This document shows, piece after piece, positions 1 through 10,975 of a DNA stretch of 64,000 nucleotides. The DNA comes from Enoplolaimus lenunculus (lineage: Eukaryota; Nematoda; Enoplea; Enoplida; Thoracostomopsidae). Under the pieces are notes generated by a model. It was not told the origin of the DNA and did no database searches. It worked only from the letters and a program-made list of their open reading frames with translations. Each line of letters starts with the position of its first letter. Within the stretch, counting starts at the first letter, position 1. The translations under genes were made by a program, and so were the position numbers. Where the stretch lies: assembly GCA_030248215.1 (NCBI GenBank), contig JASANG010000957.1:186001-250000 (forward strand), written 5' to 3'.

Positions 1-264
1 TTTGCCTTGCATTAAAAGCTTGAGCGATAATGCAAGGTTATACTTAGGAATGTACTTTCAAAATTTAAGTACGTTTTAAAGTTTCGAACTCTAATTATTT
101 GGTCCTGGAGTCATTTATGCGCTACAATTAGGGATAATTGACATTTATAGACTCTGATTAAAGTTTCGGGACTCTATTCACTAGCGGGATACGGACTCCT
201 ATTGATTGGGACTCGAAATGGGACCCACCTCTTATTACCCCCCTCTTATTCAGGTCAATACAGT
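1..264. mobile_element. pogo/Tc1-like MITE, cut by the window edge
   Basis: Begins within the AAAAGCTTGAGCGATAATGC segment and ends CTTATTCAGGTCAATACAGTA at 245-265; reverse orientation. Confidence 0.75.
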
Positions 265-362
265 AAGCCTAAGCCTAAGCAAGAAATGTAATCTAGAATC
301 TAAAACTACTCTTTTATGGACCCACCAGAAACCTGGACGCCCCTTAAAGTAACATGAGCCAA
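260..362. mobile_element. Telomere-hexamer MITE, type 2, fragment
   Basis: CCTAAG units, GTAATCTAGAATCTAAAACT and the end ACGCCCCTTAAAGTAACATG, abutting a TTCGGGTC-type element end at 259-265. Confidence 0.65.
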
Positions 363-431
363 GAAAAGTATACTAAATGAAAGCAAACCAGTCTAAACGA
401 CAGTCGATGGAGTGTTTAAAGATTATTACAG

Positions 432-676
432 CGCGTGAGTTAATTAATCAACTCAGACGGAAAGTTAGTTACTTCTAAGTTAATAACAGCAAACTTTAAC
501 TCACTTTGAGTTCAATTGAGTCTCACTCTGAGTTGATTTAATTTCGGGAAAGTTGATTAATTAAACCAGAATGAGTTTATATCAACTCAGAATTATGAGT
601 TCTGATAGTTCTAGCTTTGACTGAGTGATTGAACTCAGTTTGTGTTGAAATCAACTCATTGGAATTTACAGTGTAA
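432..676. mobile_element. Palindromic AGTTGATT MITE
   Basis: TTACAGCGCGTGAGTTAATT to GGAATTTACAGTG followed by TA. Confidence 0.75.
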
Positions 677-805
677 ATCAGCTACTGATCAGTAGCTTGA
701 AGCATGCAATGTATTGCGTTTCCATTAGAATCGATAGTAATTTTGTTTTAAATCTTATATTTATTACAGTATTTCGTCTGAAATTCAATTAGTTATCTAT
801 TTCAG

Positions 806-2397
806 GGTCCACCAGGAGCGATCAGAGTTATTGCTGGACAACGCGGCCGACCAGGCAGACGAGGCAAACGAGGTATTCTTGGCCAACCTGGCAAACCTGG
901 ACCCAACGGTCTTCCGGGCAGTTTTGGACCGCTTGGACTTTCTGGTGTTCAAGGTACGTCAACGTTTGCAAGTCCAAAATTGACACCTTTGCCACGTATT
1001 TCTCTCGATTATTTTAAGTAATATTGATGAGCATTAATAGATAATTTGTTCATATTCGGTTGTACGAAACTGGTTTCACAATTACCCGTCAAAAAATCAC
1101 CCGGGCCAAATTGTATATTTCAATGAGTTGATTTTAACTCAGAATGAGTTGAATAACTCAGTCTGAGTTAGGACTATCAGAACTCAGAATTTTGAGTTGA
1201 TTCAATTCATTCTGAGATAATTAATCAACTCACCTTGAGTCAACTCAACTCAGAGTGAGAATCAACTCAACTCAGAGTGAGTTAATCTTTACTGATATTA
1301 ATTCAGAAATAACCAACTTCCTAGCTGAATTGATTAATTAACTCATTGCACCTTACAGTGTTCTGTCATAGTTTTGTATGGTGATAGGTGCTATATGCAT
1401 TTTAGAATATGGGACAAAGGCCCATATTCTCAAATATATATTGCAGCTTTCACTTACTTTGTGATAGGTTTTCAAACTGACTAACTCGTGTAGTTATTGA
1501 CCAGACAAATTCTTGAAGAAGTATGACAAATCAGACACAGAAAATATGTTCAATTTTGAACATTTGTCTGGTTCGAAAGTATGACAAATCAAACACAGAA
1601 ATGTGTTCAGTTTTGAACATTTGTCTGATTCGAAAGTATGACCAATCAAACACAGAAATTTTGTTCAATTTTGAACATTTGTCGGGTTCGAAAGTATGAC
1701 CAATCAAACACAGAAATTTTGTTCAATTTTGAACATTTGTCTGGTTCGAAAGTATGACCAATCAAACACAGAAATTTTGTTCAATTTTGAACATTTGTCT
1801 GGTTCGAAGGTATGACCAATCAAACACAGAAATTTTGTTCAATTTTGAACATTTGTCTGGTTCGAAAGTATGACCAATCAAACACAGAAATTTTGTTCAA
1901 TTTTGAACATTTGTCTGGTTCGAAGGTATGACCAATCAAACACAGAAATTTTGTTCAATTTTGAACATTTGTCTGGTTCGAAAGTATGACCAATCAAACA
2001 CAGAAATTTTGTTCAATTTTGAACATTTGTCTGGTTCGAAAGTACGACCAATCAAACAGAAATTTTGTTCAATTTTGAACATTTCTCTGGTTCAAAAGTT
2101 ACAAACCCTATAATCAAATGATGATAGCTGCTATACACATTTGAGAATACAGGTTCAGACGTCTGATAGTTTTAAGACGTTTTTGGATTCACTCGTTATT
2201 TTAGCAGTGTCATTTCAGCTTAATTGTTCGTTTTGTGAAAATTTTTTGAAAACTTGAAAATTGCATTTATATTTCTAGGTAATCCTGGCAGAAATGGTAA
2301 ACAAGGCAATCTTGGTCGGCGTGGAACTCCTGGTACTCCAGGTCCTATGGGTAACTGTGAACATTGTCCTGCGCCACGAACTGCGCCCGGATATTAA
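806..2397 (+). CDS. Cuticle collagen, 3' part (last two exons)
   Basis: Structural collagen of the nematode cuticle, secreted by the hypodermis and cross-linked through cysteines. Two exons are visible: 806-953 (148 nt, after a TTTCAG acceptor, donor GTACGT) and 2279-2397 (119 nt, after TTTCTAG, stop TAA). Joined in phase 1 they give Gly-X-Y repeats with an RVIAGQRG interruption, the block [16 protein letters not shown], and the C-terminus [15 protein letters not shown] with the family's final CxxC pair. Exon lengths and phases equal those of exons 5 and 6 of the two complete collagens in this window, so exons 1-4 (membrane domain, furin site, Gly-rich region, first Gly-X-Y block) are expected left of base 1; I found no further exon in 1-800. 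It converges on the collagen at 5628-9842. Confidence 0.9.
1112..1367. mobile_element. Palindromic AGTTGATT MITE in a collagen intron
   Basis: TATTTCAATGAGTTGATTTT to TTGCACCTTACAGTG; reverse of the 432 copy. Confidence 0.75.
1516..2098. repeat. 58-bp minisatellite, about 10 units
   Basis: The 58-bp unit containing TATGACCAATCAAACACAG and TTCAATTTTGAACATTTGTC repeats about ten times with few differences; outer units diverge most. It sits inside the collagen intron, between the two ends of a TATTCTCAAATG-type MITE. Open frames across it are artefacts of the repeat. Confidence 0.9.
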
Positions 2398-2483
2398 ACG
2401 ACTGATATTATACCATTACAAACGCTAACCTGTTTAATCTAAACCGATATTTTGCTCTAACTTACGCCCAAATTAATATCATC

Positions 2484-2768
2484 AAGAGTGCATAATACAA
2501 GAGTGTGCAACTCTTGAGGTCCCGCATGGTACAAAATGTACCGCTGGGTGTTGTGTTTTTGACCGACCCAGCCTTGTGCAGAGGGGGTCGCTATCACATA
2601 AATACCCTAAATTAAACAATATGGAGACCATGTTTGATACCACATACGTAAAGTGTCATGGATCGCACCGGTTGTACCACCCTCTAAATAAGAGGGGTAG
2701 GGCAAAAACGCAACACGTGGCGGGTACATTTTTTCTACACAGAATGTGCCCAGTTGCACACTCTTGTT
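2484..2768. mobile_element. CAAGAGTGTGCAA MITE
   Basis: ATAATACAAGAGTGTGCAAC at the left, GTTGCACACTCTTGTT at the right; GTACATTTTTTCTACACAG inner arm. Confidence 0.75.
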
Positions 2769-3378
2769 AAATAGCGATTATCCACTCTTGATATCATTTA
2801 TTATACTTTCAACTACATTTTACGCGAGTATATAGTACCAATCTCGGGTGTCGCCGTTATGCCTACCCCGTTGCTACTCTTCTGTAAGGAAAGCTTAAGC
2901 TTATTCTATTATAGTTTCACAGAAAAACGTTCCGCCTCTGATCTTTACATGCGCCGTATTATACAAACAATTGTGTTGAATTTTATATCTATTTTACAGC
3001 TAACTTTTAACATAAAAATCAATCTGCAAGGTTTTGATGGCTAATTTGTATTTAACAACGAAATATTCAACGCGAAGCAACAATTAGTATATTAATTGAT
3101 AAGTAATTGATAAGTAATTGGTAAGTAATTGAACGGTAATTTAAAATACAAGACATGTGCTTTATTGTGTGCTCTGTATATATTCCGCGAGTTTTATGCT
3201 TGTGTAGCTTTATCGGTCGATATTAATTATTGTGAACCTTACTAAATTTAACTAAACCTAATATCTAAGCCTAATGCCTAAGTTTAAGCTTAACTCAAAA
3301 GATCAGTCTATACCTAAACCTAAGCGTGTCAGTCTCGAAGTCCGCTATTTTCTGTTTTCCAATAGCCAGGTGAACATA

Positions 3379-3534
3379 ATCAAGAGTGCATAATACAAGA
3401 GTGTGCAACCTTGGGGTTGCGCTTGGTAAAACATAAAGTGCCAAGGTTCGCGCACTGCTTGAGGGCAAAAACGCATCGCGGGCCGGGTACATTTTTTCTA
3501 CACAGAATGTACCCAATTGCATACTCTTGTTGAA
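3379..3534. mobile_element. CAAGAGTGTGCAA MITE, short
   Basis: CAAGAGTGCATAATACAAGA to AATTGCATACTCTTGTT. Confidence 0.75.
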
Positions 3535-3881
3535 GGATGCATCATCCATTTTTGCTATAATTAATATGTGTCGTTTTATCAGTTGTGAATATTTAACGTT
3601 TTGGCCAGTAAATTATTTGATTTTGCTTTTTTGTGCAATTATTTTTTAAATAATAATGATGCGAATAGAATAAATGTTTAAAAATTATCTTTCAAAAACA
3701 TTATTGTAAGCAGCGAAATTCTAAAATGAATCGCATGTGTAGCAAAATGCTCTTAAACGCATTTTAAACGTTTGTTCAAACGCTATTTTCTAGCATCAAA
3801 AACGTTTTTTAAGCTTTGACAGGAGTCCTAAAATGGCCTGCCTTCGATTTCTGTTTCCAGTTCTTATGACTGCCAAATTTT

Positions 3882-4029
3882 GACGCATGTAAAAATCAAG
3901 GGTTGAATGTTTTTCTGTGGGGCTGCAAAAGAGTAAGCTTCAGAATTAGACTAATTTTTCCCTTAGGCTTAAGTTTAGATATAGGAATATGCTTATACTA
4001 CTGTTACGGCCGTGGTCTATACATTGTTT
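3882..4029. mobile_element. Telomere-hexamer MITE, type 1, degraded
   Basis: Degenerate type-1 ends (GACGCATGTAAAAATC and CTATACATTGTTT) surround a few TTAGGC-like units. Flanking 8-mers CAAATTTT and CATATTTT differ at one base, consistent with an old target duplication. Confidence 0.6.
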
Positions 4030-4418
4030 CATATTTTGATTAAATGAAATATTGGAGATGCGACTATTTTAATACCGAAGCTTCAGTTGGCATACAACTG
4101 ATTGTGGAGTACTGTAGCGACCGGATTAAGAGTTGAACTTACATTTTTTTCTCTTCGCTCTTCAGAGGACACCTCTGTTATTCGGTTACGGACTGTTATT
4201 TATTTTTAATTCACCCCATGTTTTACTTGGAACAATCACTCTTTTTTATATTCTATTTGGGCAGAACTGATATGCTCCGAAGCTCTGGATTTAATAATGT
4301 TTAATATATACGCGAGTTGTCTGAGTGTCTGTTACATATTTAAGCATTGTATGCCATTCTTCTGCTTTGGTCTCTTTTATGGGCTCTAATTAAGACTTAT
4401 GGACTCTATCCACTAAGG

Positions 4419-4745
4419 TGCAACCGGAGGTGAGAAATACCGGAGCTGAAGGTTAACAAAATTTGCCGGAGCCGGAGGTGAGGCGTACTTTAGGCAGTTA
4501 AAATTATGTTTAATTTGCTAATTTTAGCAAATATCTGTAAGCAGTTGTTAAATCTTCTGGTTTGGAGCATATCTTTACAAAATCTCGGCAGTTGTTTTTC
4601 GCAAAATTGTACCAAAAGTTAAAACGAAACGGATCAATCAAATAAATTTATTTCGCCACCGAAATTGCTGGAATCTTTTATGCTGAAATTTTACGGGATC
4701 CAGAGGCCGAATTTCCGCTGGAGCCGAAGGCAGACTTCCGGTTGT
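4419..4745. mobile_element. hAT-like CCGGAGG MITE
   Basis: AAGGTGCAACCGGAGGTGAG at the left and GGCAGACTTCCGGTTGTAAC at the right, with GCCGGAGCCGGAGGTGAGGC inside. The outer CAG/CTG has decayed. Confidence 0.65.
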
Positions 4746-5103
4746 AACTTGTTAATCCACTAACTGACTGTAATTAAGGATACACGCTTTTTGTGATTGG
4801 GATTCAAAATGGGTGCCCGTTATTACCCTTTCTTATTCGGGCCACTACAGTAGAGGGGGTGTGGGATATAGACCCCATTTTTAGATTAACTCAATTGATC
4901 AGTAGGCTTGTTTTCGATCTCATGCGAAGTACATATTTTGCAGTATTGAAGTGCCTTACCCCGTTTTCATTTATGACCCTCCGCGCGGTTCCTGCCTGTA
5001 TGCCTAATTTAAGTGTGATTCACAGACAAAAACAGATGCAAGTTATATTTTTATTTCTGAAAATATTGAGCAATATTAACCGAATAAATTATTAAAAAAC
5101 AAT

Positions 5104-5369
5104 GGATTTTGTAAAGATCAGGAGCGGAACGTTTTTCTGCGGGACTGTAATAAAGTAAGCTTAACAAGCATTAGACTATTCTTGCTTAGGCTTAGGTTTA
5201 TTTATAAGTTCTTTTGGCTTTGGCCTTGGCTTAGGTTTAGGCTTAGGCTTAGGCTTAGGCTTAGGCTTAGGCTTAGGCTTAGGCTTAGGCTTAGGCGTAG
5301 GCTTAGGCTTAGGCTTAGGCTTAGGCTTAGGCTTATACGACTGTAACGGAACTGTTGTATACATTGGTC
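5104..5369. mobile_element. Telomere-hexamer MITE, type 1, with the longest pure array
   Basis: The ends match the type-1 consensus: TGTAAAGATCAGGAGCGGAA on the left, and an inverted partner ending TATACATTGGTC on the right. The body is an almost pure run of TTAGGC (about 5176-5335, more than 20 units with a few variants). It lies between the convergent collagen genes. The frame read from the array (KPKPKP...) is not a protein. Confidence 0.8.
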
Positions 5370-5627
5370 AAGAAAATCGACTAAATGCTTAAAATATTTA
5401 AGGACACAAGATTGCCATCTACTACGACGATTCCTAAATATCTGTTATAAAAATTCATGAACTCGGACAAAAGAAAGCCCATGAACAACAGATGCATGGA
5501 AAAGTCTTTGCGTCCTTAAAACACTAAAAAAGCGTATAAAATACGCGAATAATTGACTGATTATAAAAGTTGAAGCATCTGAAATTCGTTTTTCTTGCTA
5601 TTACGTATCCCCTTTGTGTCGATGAAA

Positions 5628-8600
5628 TTAATATCCAGGTGCAGTTCGCGGTGCCGGGCAATGAAGGCATGATCCTCCAGGACCTTCGGGTCCTGCTTCT
5701 CCACGACGTCCGAAACGGCCGGGAATACCAGGTCGACCAGGTCCGCCTGAAGTATAAACAGATAAACATTTTGATTTTTACATAAACAGTAAAATTCGAA
5801 ATGTTTTTGCATGAAATGAAAAATGTATTTTTTTTCAAAGACATTAAAAATGTCAGGTACAAAATGAGAATTGTATTAATGCGGAATTCATGTTATAACT
5901 GAGACAGGCGGGTCACGGTTTGTCTCATGTTGATTTGACGTCAACGTTAAAATTCGGGCACTCATAGCGAGTGAACAGACAAAACTCGAATGTCATATGA
6001 CATTTACTTGCAAATCACCGCTCTCAGAAGATCAGTGTGTACATGACATAACCTGCTTGTTGAGGGTCATGGCTCAAAGTGTATAGTTTAAAACACCCTT
6101 ATTACAAGCTGAAATTTGGTTTAAGGCCAGAAATGGTTGTACTGTAATAAAAAATTAGAAAACATATTGCAATCATTAGGAGTCGCCAAATCAGTAATGC
6201 AACCACTGACAAAAAGTTACCTGGTGTACGCAAGTTGTACTACTTGTAAACTCCGTTGAAATAGAAGTTTAAGTGTGAATTTTTAGTTTTAAATTTATTT
6301 AATGGCTACACTGCAAAAAATGGTGAATCAAATTGACTCTTTCCGAAACAGGATCTATGGGACTACACAAACTGAGTCAAATTCGACTGTGTCAGGGTCA
6401 AATTCAACTCACTGCGCCGCACGTTTGACTGTAAAGGCGCTAGCTTAGATTGTAGACCACATTTATTGCTTAGACTTAGGTTTATCAAAGGGTGGCGCTA
6501 TCTTATGGATACGCCGTCGTCTATGCTTAGTCTTTATCTTTTATGCTTAGAAATATGCTTAATCTACAGTTACGGCACTAAAAGTAACATTGACAGCATT
6601 ATCAAAAAAGTGTACATAAACATATAAGTATTACGCTAGAATTCACAATTTTAGCCTTGAACGTAACGTATCTTACCTGTCTCGCCAGAAAGTCCAAGAG
6701 GACCGTACGAGCCTGGCAGTCCGTTTGGTCCAGGGCGTCCCGGTTGACCAAGGATTCCTTGTTTTCCGCGAGGACCTCGCCGGCCTCCTGGCCCACCTCG
6801 GTTGATAACAGTACCAGGTTGGCCCTGAAACAGTAAATAAAAACATTCCTAAAATTACTGAACGAAAAACACAGCGAAAGCATAGCAGTGATTTTGCGAT
6901 GCATTATCGCTGCTATCACTGAGGTACTGAAAATTTTCCGATACAAATTGTTCGTTTAAATCTCGAAGTGTTTCTGAGGTAAAAATGGAAAAATATGATA
7001 CGCTTACGTGTGTTCAAAATATTTTACAATATCAATATATCTGTTGCTTTACGAAGTTTTAAAACTGTGTAAAACTTTGAAAATACAAAATATATCCGTT
7101 TCCGGAAAATTTCGGATCTGTCGCTACGAACGAAAATGTTTTTGTATAAATTTTGTGTTTGACGGCTGGAATTGCAAAACTTTAGCAAAATGGCATACGA
7201 TTATCACACAGGAAATTTTGACAAAAATTTTAAATTAGCAAATGAACTAATTTTCATACTTATATTAATGGTAAATTTTTTGAAAAAAAATTTGGTTAAA
7301 ACAAATATAAAATTGAAACATTAATGGTAATAAGCAAACTTACTCTTGGACCTTTGGCTCCCGGCGCGCCTCCTGGGCCAGGTTGTCCTTGAGCTCCTGG
7401 CGGCCCACGCATTCCTTGCCGACCAGGCTGACCTTCGTTGCCCGGGTTACCTTGAGGTCCAATTTTACCAGATGGCCTGAAGGTTAATTAAATGTTTAAT
7501 TTACCTCTAGCGAATTCCGATGTAAAAAATTCCATGCTTACAGAAGCAATTAGATAGAAATTTCGTCTTTAAAACTTACGAAAAACTTTAAATACATCTG
7601 TATGTTAAAGTTGGAATGCCCATATACGTATTTTTGGCAACGTTCCGACGATTTTTTGTTTACGTTACGTATGCAAATTAAGACTGTACACTTTGAGAAT
7701 ACCTATTGTTTTGCGTGTTTTTTTATATTTCGTTCACTTAAATTTGAGAATTCCTCAAGGCAATAATTTAGCCTACGGCCGGAAACGCGTTAGTCCAATT
7801 GCACATGTGTGAAACTACGTTTTACTAGTTACTTTTATTTCAAAGCTATTTTGCTAAACCAACAATATCGTATTCTGTGAATGTACGTGAGGCCCATATT
7901 CTCAAATGTGTATAGCAACTGTTATTAGTAATGTTTTCAAACTCACTAAAACTGTTGCAGTTGTTGTATATTGGTGCAAAAGTAGAGCAATTCATATGCG
8001 AAAAATGTGCTAAATTATGATCCCAAACATTTACTGGTTTGCAACTTACAAGACCTATCACCATCCGGTGAAAGGTGCTACACAGATATACGAATACGGA
8101 CTTAGGTTATAAGCTAGGACGTAGGAATTTGTCCGATATTTGCTATAAATTAAATATTACAGTTATCTGCAGGAGTGGACCATTTATTGTGCCACATTGC
8201 GAGAGACTGGACGGCTTCTGCCCTCTCCGATTAGTGTTTATTGAACTCCGGCTAAGATGCTCCTTTAATATTGAACCGGCGCTTACGGTTTGTTAAGATA
8301 TATCTTAAGAACCAATGGTTTATTCAGTTTTCTTCCGTAATATCCCACACCGTTTCGAAATTTTTCGGCTCCTCGGGGGGTAATCTTTAGAGAACATACC
8401 CTTGTGGTCCTGGCGGTCCAATCGGTCCAGGCGGACAAATCATGCACGCTTCTTTTGGTGCTTCTGGTTCGTTGATTCCCCCGTCTTCACCGCGGTAACC
8501 AGGATTGCCAGGTGGACCGTCGTCTCCATCGGATCCATTTTTGCCCAGTTCGCCTGGTGGTCCTGCTTCGCCTTGCTGGCAAGGACAGCCTGAAACAGTC

Positions 8601-9842
8601 GTGTTAAAATAATTAAATGAAAATTTACCCAGATATTTTTTGTTTCAAACACCGTAGCAAAGGGGTGAAGCAGGGGGACTCAGCTCCCGTGGATAAATTT
8701 TTGTAAGCCCCCCAAAAAATATTTCAGCCTTCCCAGGTATGTCAACGAAACCCTTGTATGCGGCTTCCGACAATTTTTATCCCTCCTAACAAAGCCAGCT
8801 GGCTGCGGGCTTGCAAGCAAGTGGAAATCGTTGGACGATATAAAAATGTAATAATACGCAACTTTAACACTTACAACCGCTTCCAAATCCTCCAAATTGT
8901 CCGGAGCCAACTCCGCCAAATCCACCTCCGCGGCCCCCCAGGCCGCCAAATCCTGCTCCTGTACCCCGGCCACCGCCGAGACCCCCACGTGGACCGTACG
9001 CTTGCCCGAACAACCAACTGGCGCGTTTCTCACGGTCACCGTGGGAACCTGTGGGTACGTCACGATGGCTCAACTGTGAGATTTGTTGATACATGTCTCG
9101 TGAGCGAACCTAAAATGCTCAATATATATATATATTAGCGGCTTTCGTTCACTTCCCCAGGACACATTTATGGTGAATGCTTACGCTCAGTCTGAGGCTT
9201 TAGGTAAAGGCTTAAGACAAAATTGGTGCTAAACGTCAAGGTTTAGGTAAGCATTTTTCAAAACCAGAACCTAATGCCTAAAACTAAGCCTGAGCCATGC
9301 TTAAGGCTATACGGAAGGCGTACACGAGCCATATTTGTTTAAGCTTTGATTATTGTTTTACAATTATCGTATATATTCGCAGTTGCGTAAATTAATGAAT
9401 ATACTGTTCTCTGTATTATGTTTCAAAATATGGAAAGAAATGCAGTCCGAAATACGTATGTGGAGCGTTCCAGCTTTAATGTTACAGATAATGCAACTGT
9501 TAAAGCTAAATTGTACAGTAAATGAAAGAACTCCGGTCAGATATGTTTCGCATCCTTTCTGACATTCAGTATTGCTGACAACCACCTGAATAGCAATAAA
9601 TTCAACTGAAGTTTAAATTCAATTGCTGTTTCCACGTGTGTTGAACTTACTCGACAAAGCTCAACTTCGCTCATGATGTGGGATTGAAGATGTTGCATGT
9701 AGTTGTAGAGCAACGGAAGTGTAATCACTGAACTGACAACTGCAACAGTTGAAATGACAACTGCAACAAACGCAACAAATCGCACGCGACGATGCATTGC
9801 GTCGCTCATCAGTCCAGAGTTGCATTCTGAATATTCACCCAT
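5628..9842 (-). CDS. Cuticle collagen, complete, six exons
   Basis: Exons, 5' to 3' on the minus strand: 9842-9651, 9109-8875, 8589-8400, 7476-7344, 6824-6677, 5746-5628. All donors are GT and all acceptors AG; the joined frame is 338 codons plus TAA. Residues 1-64 are the nematode cuticle collagen N-domain, with a hydrophobic signal-anchor at about 22-46 followed by [10 protein letters not shown] and ELCR. RSRDM follows at 66-70 and a subtilisin-type RxxR site (REKR) near 90-93. A Gly-rich stretch runs to about 142, then CCPCQQG (143-149), a first Gly-X-Y block, CMIC, a second Gly-X-Y block with a VINRGG interruption, and [13 protein letters not shown] at the end. These are the family's processing site, triple-helical domains and disulfide cysteines. 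The start at 9842 gives a short N-terminus as is usual; an in-frame ATG at 9947 is the alternative. Introns contain MITEs. Confidence 0.93.
6308..6432. mobile_element. Palindromic GACTC MITE, half, in a collagen intron
   Basis: TACACTGCAAAAAATGGTGA through CTGAGTCAAATTCGACTGTG; the other arm is missing. Confidence 0.75.
6441..6594. mobile_element. Telomere-hexamer MITE, type 2, degraded, in a collagen intron
   Basis: Inside intron 5 of the 5628-9842 collagen. TTGTAGACCACATTTATTGC, sparse TTAGG units, AATATGCTTAATCTACAGTT and CTAAAAGTAACATTG, as in type-2 right ends. Confidence 0.55.
7888..8100. mobile_element. TATTCTCAAATG MITE in a collagen intron
   Basis: GCCCATATTCTCAAATGTGT and the inverted end GGTGCTACACAGATATACG with ACCTATCACC between. 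Other copies: about 1420-2153 (containing the 58-bp minisatellite), 37990-38178 and 47520-47705, with fragments at 21135-21205 and 48850-48925. Confidence 0.65.
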
Positions 9843-10040
9843 TTTATGGATCTGATTCGTTATTAAGAATCTTAATAAATAATTATCCAATAAGAAAGCA
9901 TTAATTTCTGTAAATTTGTTAAACTTAAACCAATCAAAGTTGCTCAATTCGCAGTTTAATGTTGGACGTTATTTTTTGTAGCGAATCAAAAATGTTGATT
10001 GCGCTTGCATGTGGAGCAAAATGACTGCTTAACAATTCTA

Positions 10041-10240
10041 GGCCCATGTATGGAACAGGGTCGGATCGTTTTCCTGCAGGGCTGTAATAGAGTCAGCTTA
10101 ACTTTAGATTTCTTTTTGTGCTTAGGTTTAGGCTTAGGCTTAAGCTATTAAGGAATACGTTCATCCTTTCGGTTAGGCTTTATGCTTAGGCTTAGGAATA
10201 TGCATATACTATTGTTCTGGCTCTGTTTTATACATGGACC
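10041..10240. mobile_element. Telomere-hexamer MITE, type 3
   Basis: The left end GGCCCATGTATGGAACAGGG is inverted on the right as a TACATGGACC end, with TTAGGC units and the AATATGC spacer inside. Flanks CAATTCTA and CAATTCGG match at 6 of 8 bases. Confidence 0.7.
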
Positions 10241-10708
10241 CAATTCGGTTATAATTTTTGATGTAAAATAAAGTGGATATTAATTAGCATATTTATATGT
10301 AATTGTAAATCGAGAAAGGTATATATTTTGCAAGGAAAAATAAACAATTGTACGAAATTACGGAAGTAAGCTGAGCGGAAACGGAAACAGAAAACATTCC
10401 CTATAATAATATAAAACTTTAAAAATAATTATTTTTGCCAACACAATTGAGGTATGCAAATATTAATAACTGAACCATTACAACGAACCGGGATTGAAAA
10501 ATTAAACGTTTTTTAAAAGATTTGTCGCTATGACCTTAAAATAATACCTTCCAGTATTTCTATAAAAGACCCGGAAACTATAACCGTCTTGTACCGGAAA
10601 CGGAAATAGATATCGGATAACAACCTTTGACAAATTGTTTATTCGCAAGCGTATGCGTTTATATTGCCGAAACAAATCTTGAAATTGCAATCAAAATCAA
10701 ATAATTAA

Positions 10709-10971
10709 CCCTTTCGCACATGAATATTTGCAATTTCACACGAGATGTAATTTCAAGGTGAGATTCGAACCCCAGTCTCACGAGTGGGAGGCGTTTACGA
10801 TGACCACTGAGCTATAGGAGCTTGACGCTCGAGCCCGAGGGGCCTTTCACGTCTTGTTGAGATTTAACACGGCGCATATATTTTATAAACATTAAACACT
10901 GCTCACAGTGTGTGTATAGCTTGTACATTATTGTATTTAGTTGCTCATAGTATACTCTATGAGCGAAAGGG
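10709..10971. mobile_element. TTAA-flanked piggyBac-like MITE with tRNA-like body
   Basis: TTAA at 10705-10708 and 10972-10975 flank a 263-bp element whose ends are CCCTTTCGCACATGA and its inverted partner TATGAGCGAAAGGG. TTAA duplications and CCC termini are hallmarks of piggyBac-type transposons. On the minus strand the body contains an A box (TAGCTCAGTGGT) and a B box (GGGTTCGAATCT) spaced as in a tRNA gene, so RNA polymerase III transcription is possible. Confidence 0.8.
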
Positions 10972-10975
10972 TTAA

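Larger units (their letters stand above)
954..2278 (+). other. Collagen intron filled by repeats
   Basis: This 1.3-kb intron holds, in order, a palindromic TA-flanked MITE (about 1112-1367), one end of a TATTCTCAAATG-type MITE (about 1375-1500), the 58-bp minisatellite, and the opposite end of that second MITE (about 2112-2153). No coding segment was seen. Confidence 0.75.

Noticed and set aside
1-800. Missing upstream exons of the first collagen gene
   Set aside because: Searched for Gly-X-Y coding between splice sites; only MITE sequence was found, so the exons must lie outside the window.
1516-2098. CRISPR-like array
   Set aside because: Units are contiguous 58-bp repeats with no unique spacers, in a eukaryotic intron; it is a minisatellite.
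5176-5364. Open frame of KP repeats on minus
   Set aside because: Direct translation of the TTAGGC array. Similar Leu/Arg-, Ser/Leu- or Lys/Pro-rich frames at 17522-17752, 19296-19536, 49957-50422, 56211-56492, 57566-57979 and 63149-63409 are the same artefact.
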